From assembly GCA_007121565.1 (NCBI GenBank), contig SKKI01000034.1:1-5004 (forward strand): DNA of 5,004 nucleotides. The letters run 5' to 3'. The translations under genes and the position numbers were made by a program. This document shows, one piece after another, positions 1-5,004 of this stretch. Origin of the DNA: Phycisphaerae bacterium. GTDB taxonomy: Bacteria > Planctomycetota > Phycisphaerae > Sedimentisphaerales > Anaerohalosphaeraceae. Below the pieces are notes generated by a model. That model worked only from the letters and a program-made list of their open reading frames with translations, ran no database searches and was not told where the DNA came from. The stretch's first letter is position 1, and each line of letters begins with the position of its first letter.

Positions 1-68
1 AGGGGAGCTTGTGGAGACGATTAATTTACAATTACAGATTTGAGATTTGAGAAAAAAGGGTCTTTCGC
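1..68. repeat. Direct repeat copy 1 (left end cut by the window)
   Basis: Bases 1-58 are identical to 357-414; after two mismatches, bases 61-68 also match, giving 66 of 68. The unit starts AGGGGAGCTTGTGGAGACG and ends in an A/T-rich tail of degenerate 7-base units (24-58: ATTTACA, ATTACAG, ATTTGAG twice, AAAAAAG). Because copy 2 is preceded by a hairpin whose right arm is AGGAGGGG, and the window opens inside that arm, copy 1 very probably extends leftwards beyond the window. Confidence 0.9.
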
Positions 69-161
69 TCCGTTGGGGCTTTTGGCGGGGGTCTTTTCCG
101 GGGGCTTGCGCCGCCCGGCTATTTTATTTTGACCCCTTCGGGGTACTGCCCTTCATGACTG
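69..161. other. Intergenic stretch with spaced G-tracts and a small hairpin, no gene
   Basis: No coding frame is supported here. G-tracts at 75-78, 87-91 and 100-104 are separated by pyrimidine-rich 8-base spacers, after GGG at 58-60, so there is a rough 12-13 base periodicity. ACCCC (132-136) and GGGGT (140-144) can pair around TTC. No T-run follows the hairpin on the plus strand, and on the minus strand it is followed by A-rich DNA, so it is not a terminator. Confidence 0.5.
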
Positions 162-196
162 AATTAAGAATTAAGAATTGAGAATTAAGAATTGTT
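162..196. repeat. Heptanucleotide tandem repeat, AATTRAG
   Basis: Five consecutive 7-base units: AATTAAG, AATTAAG, AATTGAG, AATTAAG and a degenerate AATTGTT. Heptad tandem repeats of this style are known as STRR sequences in cyanobacteria and are seen in intergenic DNA of other bacteria. The tract lies 11 bases before the palindrome at 208-227. Confidence 0.85.
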
Positions 197-207
197 GAGG
201 GGGTTGG

Positions 208-227
208 ATTCCCGCCTGCGCGGGAAT
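208..227. repeat. Perfect 20-bp palindrome, dRS3-like
   Basis: ATTCCCGCCTGCGCGGGAAT has two perfect 8-base arms (ATTCCCGC and GCGGGAAT) around CTGC. It fits the neisserial dRS3 consensus, ATTCCC, eight bases, GGGAAT. Nothing else in the window suggests Neisseria, and palindromes of this kind also occur in intergenic DNA of other bacteria. No T-run follows on either strand, so a terminator role is not supported. Confidence 0.8.
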
Positions 228-251
228 GACGAGAAAGGCGGCGGGGCGGGG

Positions 252-286
252 AAAGTTAAAGGGTGAAAGTTAAAGAGTAAAAGTGT
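252..286. repeat. Degenerate 7/14-base tandem repeat
   Basis: AAAGTTAAAGGGTG (252-265) is followed by AAAGTTAAAGAGTA (266-279), 12 of 14 identical, and then AAAGTGT (280-286). Each 14-mer divides into two 7-base halves, so the period matches the AATTRAG tract and the repeat tails although the sequence differs. Confidence 0.75.
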
Positions 287-325
287 TGAGTCGGCTGAAG
301 CCGGGCTGAAATGATACCACCCCGT

Positions 326-361
326 CCGCCTGCGGCGGCCACCCCTCCTTGGCAGGAGGGG
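326..361. repeat. Paired GC-rich hairpins at the head of repeat copy 2
   Basis: Two adjacent stem-loops. The first pairs CCGCC (326-330) with GGCGG (334-338) around TGC. The second pairs CCCCTCCT (342-349) with AGGAGGGG (354-361) around TGGC, a perfect 8-bp stem. Neither is followed by a T-run on either strand, so they do not look like intrinsic terminators. With the heptad tail of 357-424 they appear to form one composite repeat unit. Confidence 0.75.
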
Positions 362-424
362 AGCTTGTGGAGACGATTAATTTACAATTACAGATTTGAG
401 ATTTGAGAAAAAAGACTCTTTCGC
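357..424. repeat. Direct repeat copy 2
   Basis: Second copy of the repeat at 1-68, offset by 356 bases and in the same orientation. Its start overlaps the right arm of the hairpin at 342-361. The heptad tail lies at 380-414. After 424 the two copies diverge. It lies 35 bases beyond the TAA that closes the open frame downstream of the TrkA-C gene. No transposase, target duplication or terminal inverted repeat is visible, so I call it an interspersed intergenic repeat and not an insertion sequence. Confidence 0.9.
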
Positions 425-458
425 CCTGCGGGTTAAGGCCATTTTTCCCGCGAGGGCA

Positions 459-614
459 TTAAAGTTGTTTCAGCAGCGCCATCTCATATATCTGATTATG
501 CTGTGCGGGGGGCGATGCGGCAGCCGCCGCGCGTGGTCCGAGCGACGCCTCAGAGAGAGATAGAGTTTTCGGATTAGCGGTTTTGGTGGACAGGGCGGAT
601 ACGCCGGGCAGCGG
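459..614 (-). other. Open 51-codon frame in register after the TAG of the TrkA-C gene
   Basis: Directly after the TAG at 617-615, the same reading frame stays open for 51 codons and closes with TAA at 461-459. The translation starts PLPGVSALSTKTANPK, passes an alanine run (RAAAAASPPAQ) and ends HNQIYEMALLKQL. The composition is protein-like: a Ser/Thr/Ala/Pro linker followed by a short amphipathic stretch. It has no ATG except near its end and no ribosome binding site, so it is not an independent gene. It could be a C-terminal extension lost by a nonsense mutation, an extension reached by TAG read-through or recoding, or plain 3' untranslated DNA that happens to be open. An open run of this length is not rare by chance in GC-rich DNA, so confidence that it is coding is low. 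Confidence 0.3.
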
Positions 615-1379
615 CTACGGGGGTGGCTGTGATGTTTCTTTGGCTTTCCTTTTGGCTTCCTGTTGCTGGACGGCATGCTGATGGGCCTGTTCGCCGATGG
701 TTCCGGCGATACGCTGGTCCAGTTCGGCGATATGCGCAGCGGATGCATAGAGCACCAGGACGTCCTCTGCCTGAATACGGTCCCGGGCCCGCGGTGCGCC
801 GATATATTCGTCGTCTCGCTGGATACCCAGTACCAGCACGCCTTCTTTGGACAGCTCCGTTTCATCTAATGACTTGCCGGCAAGCCAGTCGTCGGGTTCA
901 ATCTTCAACTCGCCCACGGCATAGCCGTTGCGGAGTTGAAGAACAGCGACGTAATCCATAACCTCCAGGCGCGTCCATCGTTTTAATCCCTTCGCGATCA
1001 ACCGATTCATCTGAAACTCGACCCGGCGGCTTGTCGCCAACAGAACCAGGGCGGCAATGCCGGCCAGCAGCAACAGCATATACCACCCTTTGTATTCGGA
1101 TGCGGCAGTGGAAAAGACAGTCAGCACGATGGTTGCGATCACGGTTGCAATGCCGATATTGCCCAGCAGCATCAACATCATCACGATACGTCGCCGGACC
1201 GGATGAGAGACCACCGATTCGGACTCCTGGGTCGTGAATCCCGAGCCGGTAAAGGCCGAGCGGGCCTGAAACCGTGCCGCATCGCGGGATAACCCGGTTG
1301 CCATCAGGGCCATGGCTGCAACGCGTGTGATCACCAGCGACAAGGCGGCGATAATGAACAAGGTCAGGATTGCAAACAT
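615..1379 (-). CDS. Inner-membrane protein with C-terminal TrkA-C (RCK_C) domain
   Basis: A 254-aa protein, probably an ion-sensing or ion-transport-related membrane protein; the substrate is unknown. Three hydrophobic segments are visible at about 3-28, 65-88 and 98-116. Between the first two lies a conserved-looking segment, SAFTGSGFTT (41-50), followed by SHPVRRRIVM (58-67). This resembles the TGxGF-type segments near the pore of Trk/Ktr potassium transporters, but similarity by eye does not prove a pore. Residues about 150-222 match a TrkA-C domain: the GEL turn at 156-158, W165 and GKSL, EGVLVLGIQR, IGAP and EDVLVLYAS. That domain family binds ligands in K+ channels and transporters. The tail from 223 is hydrophilic (Q, K, A, P) and ends QPPP before TAG. 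ATG at 1379 has AGGA seven bases upstream. The gene starts 28 bases after the dnaE stop, so co-transcription is likely. No TrkA-N (NAD-binding) domain is present, so it is not TrkA itself. Confidence 0.88.
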   Translation of the reverse strand: MFAILTLFIIAALSLVITRVAAMALMATGLSRDAARFQARSAFTGSGFTTQESESVVSHPVRRRIVMMLMLLGNIGIATVIATIVLTVFSTAASEYKGWYMLLLLAGIAALVLLATSRRVEFQMNRLIAKGLKRWTRLEVMDYVAVLQLRNGYAVGELKIEPDDWLAGKSLDETELSKEGVLVLGIQRDDEYIGAPRARDRIQAEDVLVLYASAAHIAELDQRIAGTIGEQAHQHAVQQQEAKRKAKETSQPPP

Positions 1380-1386
1380 TGTGAAT

Positions 1387-1390
1387 TCCT
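1387..1390 (-). promoter_or_regulatory. Ribosome binding site of the TrkA-C membrane protein gene
   Basis: AGGA on the minus strand lies seven bases before the ATG at 1379, inside the 28-base gap after the dnaE stop. It supports this start and independent translation initiation of the second gene. No promoter or terminator fits in the gap, which favours read-through transcription from dnaE. Confidence 0.65.
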
Positions 1391-1407
1391 GAAAAAAGTT
1401 ATACCGG

Positions 1408-4400
1408 TCAGTTGCGCATCAGCTCGACGTTTTCGCGGCCGACGACGGCGCCGATTTTGCGGCAGAAGTCGACATCCGCCCGGACGCTGAGGCTCTTGTC
1501 GGCCGCGGCGATCACGCGCCAGCCGTCGGGGGTCTGGATGCTGACCTGCACCGGGCTCTTGCCGCGATGGCTCTGACACAGCGCGGCGATCCGGTTGACC
1601 GCCTCTTCGGTGATGTTCATCGACATCAGGCGAATCCAGACCCGCGCGGCCAGTTTGTCGGTTACGTCCTCAATGGTGTATAAGTCTTCGCAGAGCAGGT
1701 TGGGCGTTTCGCGTTTGCAGTCCACCTTGCCGCGGACAAAGACGACCTTGTCCACCTCCATCAGGTGGCCGTATTTTTCCAGTGTCCTGGGGAACATCAC
1801 GACCTCGCATTTGCTCTGCAGGTCTTCCAGCTCGAAGACCGCCATCTTGGCCCCGGCGTTGCGGCCGTTTTTGGTGACGATGTTGCGGATTTTGACAATC
1901 ATCCCGCCGATGACGACCTCGCGGCCCTCGTGCTTATGGCTCAATTGGCTGGTATGCAGGCTCGAGTAGGCGTCGATGATGTCGGCGTGCCGGCTTAATG
2001 GATTGCTGGTGACATAAAAGCCCAGCACGTCTTTTTCGTAGGTCAGCATCTGCATTTCCGGCCAGGCGGGCACATCGGGCAGGCTGTGGGCCTCGTCGTC
2101 ATCGGCGTCCAGGCCGCCGGCGGCGAAGAAATTCATCTGGCCGCTCTGGGCGTCGGCCTGCATCGAGGCGCCGAGCTGCATGGCGTTTTCCAGCCCGGCC
2201 ATCATCTGGGCGCGGCTGCCGCCGAGGTTGTCAAACGCCCCGGCCTTGATCAGGGCCTCGGCCACCTGCTTGTTGACGGCGCGCATATCGACGTTTTCGC
2301 AGAAATGAAACAGGTTTTTGAACCGTCCGACCTTTTCGCGGGCGGCGATGATCTGCTCGACGGCCCGCTCGCCGACGCCTTTGACCGCGGCCAGGCCGAA
2401 GCGAATGACGCCTTTGCTGTCCGGGCGACCGTGCTGCTGATCGTAAATCACGGTAAAATCGACGAAGCTGTCGTTGATATCCGGCGGGGTGACCTCGATG
2501 CCCATCTCCCGGCACTGGCCGATGTACTCGACGATCTTGTCGGTGCTGCCCATTTCGTAGGTCAGCAGGGCGGCCATGTATTCAACCGGGTAATACGCCT
2601 TGAGCCAGGCGGTCTGGTAGGCGACGAAGGAGTAGCGGGTGGCGTGGCTTTTGTTGAAGCCGTAGCCGGCGAACTTTTCGATCAGGTCGAAAATCTCCTC
2701 GGCCTGGCTGTCCTTCAACCCTTTTTTGACACAGCCTTCGACGAAGCGTTTCTTCTCGGCGGCGATGATGTCCAGCTTCTTTTTGCCGATGGCCTTGATC
2801 AGCGCGTAGGCCTGCCGCAGCGGGATATCGCCCAGCCGGTTGCAGATGCGCATCACCTGCTCCTGATAGACCATGATGCCGAAGGTCTCTTCGAGCACCT
2901 CGCGCATAATCGGGTGCGGCACGTCCCACTTGGCGCCGTGCTTGCGGTCGATGTAGTCGGGAATCAGGGCCATCGGGCCGGGGCGGTACAGGGCGTTGGC
3001 GGCGATGAGGTCCTCCAGCCGGTCGGGCTTGAGCTTCATCAGCAGATCCTGCATCCCGCCGGATTCAAACTGAAAGACGCCCTTGGTGCGTCCGGAGCCG
3101 AATATCTCGCGAAAGACCTTCTGGTCGGTGATGTCGATTTTTTCGATGTCGATGTTCTGGTTGTGGACGTCCTTGATCAAATCCAGCGCCCGCTGGATGA
3201 TGCTGAGAGTTTTAAGCCCCAGGAAGTCCATCTTCAGCAGGCCGACTTTCTCGACGGTCGGGCCTTCGAACTGGGTGATGATATCGTCGGAGCCGGCCTG
3301 TTTGTACAGCGGCAAAAAGTCGGTCAGCGGCGCATCGGCGATGACCACCCCGCAGGCGTGCACCGAGGCGTGGCGGGTCAATCCTTCGAGCCGGCGGCCG
3401 ATGTCGATCACACGGCGGGTCTGGTCGTTGTCGTCGTAGGCCTTTTGCAGGTCCGGCTCGACCTGGAGCGCCTTGTCCAGCGTCATCTTCAACTCGTTGG
3501 GCACCAGCTTGGCCAGCCGGTCGGCCTCGGCCAGCGGCACATCCAGCACCCGGCACACGTCGCGGATGACGGCCTTGGCCTTCATCGTGCCGAAGGTGAT
3601 GATCTGGGCGATCTGGCCGTATTTTTTGCGGACATACTCGAGCGTGCGCGGGCGGCTGTCCTGGCAGATGTCGATGTCGATATCGGGCATCTCGTCGCGT
3701 TCGGGATCCATAAACCGCTCAAAGAGCAGATCGTAATGAATCGGATCGACATCGCAGATGCCCAGGCAGTAGCCGACGACCGTGCCGACGGCGCTGCCGC
3801 GGGCGCCGACGGGGATGTTGTTTTGCCGGGCAAAGTTGCATACGTCCCAGACGATCAGAAAATAACTGGCAAAGCCCTTGCCGATGATCACGTCCAGTTC
3901 GCGCTCGATGCGATCACGGATGGCGTCGGTGATTTCGCCGTAGAGCCGTTTGGCGTTCGTATAGACCAGCTCGCGCAGGTAGTCCTCGGCGGTTTGGCTG
4001 TTGTCGGGGGTATAGACCGGGGCGTGCCGGCTGGTCAGGTCCAGCTCGACATTGCAGCGCTCGGCGATCATCAGCGTATTGTCGCAGGCCTCGGGCACAT
4101 CGGCGAACAGCGACCGCATTTCGTCCGGGCTTTTCAGATACACGCTTGGCGGGTACGTCATCCGGTCCGGATCGGTGACTTTCTTGCCGGTGCTGATGCA
4201 GCACAGGGCGTTGTGGGCCTCAAAATCGTCGGCGTTGAGGAAATGGACGTCATTGGTCGCTACCAGGCCGACGCCCTTGCGGGCGGCCAGGTCGATCAGC
4301 ATCGGCCGCACGTGGGGGCTGTCGTCATCGTCGTGCTGCTGGATTTCGATGAAAAACCGCTCCGGGCCGAAGATGTTCAGGTAGTCATCGACGCCCTTTT

Positions 4401-4878
4401 CGGCTGCGGCCGTGTCGTGGCGCTTCAGTGCGGCCGGGACCTCGCCGGCGATGCAGGCGGTGGTGCAGATCAGGCCTTCGTTGAGCTGGGCCAGCAGTTC
4501 TTTGTCAATCCGCGGGCGGTAGTAAAAGCCCTCGATATAGCCTAAACTGCTGAGCTTCATCAGGTTGCGGTAGCCGGTCAGGGTCTCGGCCAGCAGCAGC
4601 AGGTGAAAGGCGTTTTCCTTGACGCCGCCGCCTTTTTGCCGCTCCAGACGGCTTTGCGGGGCGATGTAGGCCTCCATTCCCAGGATCGGCTTGATGCCCG
4701 CGGCCCGGGCCTTCATGTAAAAATCCACCGCGCCGAACAGATTGCCGTGATCGGTGATCGCCACCGATTCCATCCCGAGCTCCTTGCAGCGGGCAAACAG
4801 CCGCCCCGAAGGAATTGCCCCGTCCAACAGGGAATACTGCGTGTGCAGATGCAAATGCGTAAATCCGTTACCAGCCAT
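1408..4878 (-). CDS. dnaE: DNA polymerase III alpha subunit (replicative DnaE, DnaE1-like)
   Basis: Catalytic subunit of the chromosomal replicase, adding dNTPs to the primer end in the cytoplasmic replisome. The product is 1156 aa, close to the 1160 aa of E. coli DnaE, and uninterrupted. Domains in order: PHP domain (about 5-280) with HLHLH at 8-12, ITDHG at 41-45, ME at 68-69, H92, C142 and NDVH at 209-212; palm with catalytic aspartates D401 and D403 in MPDIDID and D551 in KMDFLGL; fingers with YRPGPM (631-636) and GFNKSHA (740-746); helix-hairpin-helix around 826-848; clamp-binding motif QMNFF at 914-918; OB fold about 986-1068; C-terminal, presumably tau-binding, domain to 1156. ATG at 4878 is preferred over GTG at 4896 because GGAGAG lies just before it. 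Odd points: PHP ligands are preserved, and the loop at 358-365 is one residue shorter than usual. Likely first gene of a two-gene transcript. The family call is very secure. Confidence 0.98.
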   Translation of the reverse strand: MAGNGFTHLHLHTQYSLLDGAIPSGRLFARCKELGMESVAITDHGNLFGAVDFYMKARAAGIKPILGMEAYIAPQSRLERQKGGGVKENAFHLLLLAETLTGYRNLMKLSSLGYIEGFYYRPRIDKELLAQLNEGLICTTACIAGEVPAALKRHDTAAAEKGVDDYLNIFGPERFFIEIQQHDDDDSPHVRPMLIDLAARKGVGLVATNDVHFLNADDFEAHNALCCISTGKKVTDPDRMTYPPSVYLKSPDEMRSLFADVPEACDNTLMIAERCNVELDLTSRHAPVYTPDNSQTAEDYLRELVYTNAKRLYGEITDAIRDRIERELDVIIGKGFASYFLIVWDVCNFARQNNIPVGARGSAVGTVVGYCLGICDVDPIHYDLLFERFMDPERDEMPDIDIDICQDSRPRTLEYVRKKYGQIAQIITFGTMKAKAVIRDVCRVLDVPLAEADRLAKLVPNELKMTLDKALQVEPDLQKAYDDNDQTRRVIDIGRRLEGLTRHASVHACGVVIADAPLTDFLPLYKQAGSDDIITQFEGPTVEKVGLLKMDFLGLKTLSIIQRALDLIKDVHNQNIDIEKIDITDQKVFREIFGSGRTKGVFQFESGGMQDLLMKLKPDRLEDLIAANALYRPGPMALIPDYIDRKHGAKWDVPHPIMREVLEETFGIMVYQEQVMRICNRLGDIPLRQAYALIKAIGKKKLDIIAAEKKRFVEGCVKKGLKDSQAEEIFDLIEKFAGYGFNKSHATRYSFVAYQTAWLKAYYPVEYMAALLTYEMGSTDKIVEYIGQCREMGIEVTPPDINDSFVDFTVIYDQQHGRPDSKGVIRFGLAAVKGVGERAVEQIIAAREKVGRFKNLFHFCENVDMRAVNKQVAEALIKAGAFDNLGGSRAQMMAGLENAMQLGASMQADAQSGQMNFFAAGGLDADDDEAHSLPDVPAWPEMQMLTYEKDVLGFYVTSNPLSRHADIIDAYSSLHTSQLSHKHEGREVVIGGMIVKIRNIVTKNGRNAGAKMAVFELEDLQSKCEVVMFPRTLEKYGHLMEVDKVVFVRGKVDCKRETPNLLCEDLYTIEDVTDKLAARVWIRLMSMNITEEAVNRIAALCQSHRGKSPVQVSIQTPDGWRVIAAADKSLSVRADVDFCRKIGAVVGRENVELMRN

Positions 4879-4881
4879 AAA

Positions 4882-4887
4882 CTCTCC
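4882..4887 (-). promoter_or_regulatory. Ribosome binding site of dnaE
   Basis: On the minus strand GGAGAG ends three bases before the ATG at 4878; counting from its GGAG core the spacing is five bases. It decides the start: the in-frame GTG at 4896 would place this Shine-Dalgarno sequence inside the coding region and has no comparable purine tract before it. Conserved DnaE homology (FTHLHLHTQYS) begins a few residues after the ATG. Confidence 0.75.
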
Positions 4888-4896
4888 ATAATCCAC

Positions 4897-5004
4897 AAAA
4901 GTCTCAACTCGCCGGCCGCCATCTTAATCCTATCGCCGCCAAAAGTAAATCAGGAAAATCCCTTCGCCGCATGGCCGGCCTTCTGAGGGCTTGAACCCTG
5001 CACC
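4897..5004. other. Region upstream of dnaE, no gene identified
   Basis: This stretch should hold the dnaE promoter or the tail of an upstream gene, but I see neither clearly. A TAGGAT on the minus strand could be a -10 element, yet the hexamer 17 bases before it (TCCTGA) is a poor -35 match. It also holds the 8-bp palindrome GGCCGGCC (4973-4980) and a 4-bp hairpin, AGGG with CCCT (4986-4999). Confidence 0.4.

Noticed and set aside
132..144. Hairpin ACCCC/GGGGT as a terminator for the operon
   Set aside because: No T-run follows it on either strand, and it lies over 300 bases beyond the last open frame.
1..424. Possible CRISPR array because of repeated units
   Set aside because: Only two copies about 356 bases apart, no regular spacers and no cas genes; the 7-base tandem units have no spacers.
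1..424. Insertion sequence bounded by the two direct repeats
   Set aside because: The interval between them has no transposase frame, and the repeats are direct with no visible terminal inverted repeats or target duplications.
470..865. 131-codon minus-strand open frame overlapping the end of the TrkA-C gene
   Set aside because: It lies mostly inside the TrkA-C gene in another frame, and its translation is rich in Arg, Pro, Ser and His with no recognisable domain.
2086..4545. Very long (819-codon) open frame on the plus strand, antisense to dnaE
   Set aside because: It is the codon-aligned antisense frame. Stops there need TTA, CTA or TCA codons in dnaE, which are scarce in a GC-rich gene. 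Its translation is low-complexity (D, V, G, A, L, Q) and matches no family I know, while dnaE on the other strand is unmistakable.
4879..4896. Upstream GTG start for dnaE, adding six residues
   Set aside because: The ATG at 4878 has a well-placed GGAGAG and homology begins just after it; the GTG has no good ribosome binding site.
4984..5004. Minus-strand GGGTTCAAGCCC resembling a tRNA T-arm
   Set aside because: With a 7-base loop only about three base pairs form, and no matching acceptor stem with CCA follows. The window edge prevents a full test.

Overview
The window carries two genes, both on the minus strand and probably one transcript, followed by about 450 bases of repeat-filled intergenic DNA. 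Positions 4878 to 1408 encode a complete bacterial replicative DNA polymerase III alpha subunit (DnaE, 1156 aa). After a 28-base gap, positions 1379 to 615 encode a 254-aa inner-membrane protein with three predicted membrane helices and a cytosolic TrkA-C (RCK_C) domain. The first about 460 bases hold no recognisable gene but several kinds of short repeat. The last about 110 bases (4897-5004) lie upstream of dnaE and hold no gene or convincing promoter.

The organism is a bacterium with GC-rich codon third positions, most likely Gram-negative. The phylum is not certain. DnaE has intact PHP metal ligands (unlike Escherichia coli) and a shortened nucleotide-binding loop (GARGSAVG in place of the usual GPGRGSAAG). 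From memory, loops of this ARGSA type occur in planctomycete DnaE proteins, so Planctomycetota is my leading guess, with a deltaproteobacterial-type lineage as alternative. A tree would be needed to settle it.

Layout, left to right: (1) 1-68 and 357-424, two near-identical copies of a repeat. Copy 2 is preceded by two GC-rich hairpins; copy 1 is cut by the window edge. (2) Between them, three degenerate period-7 A/T-rich tracts (two are described separately and one lies inside the repeat), and a perfect 20-bp palindrome that fits the neisserial dRS3 consensus. (3) 459-614, an open frame of 51 codons in register with the TrkA-C gene but separated from it by one TAG. (4) 615-1379, the TrkA-C membrane protein. 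(5) 1408-4878, dnaE.

DnaE is the polymerising subunit of the replisome; the membrane protein probably senses or moves ions. No functional link between them is evident beyond likely co-transcription. I found no complete new defence or mobile system. The items most worth checking are the TAG followed by an open frame, the DnaE active-site loop, the preserved PHP site and the architecture of the intergenic repeats.
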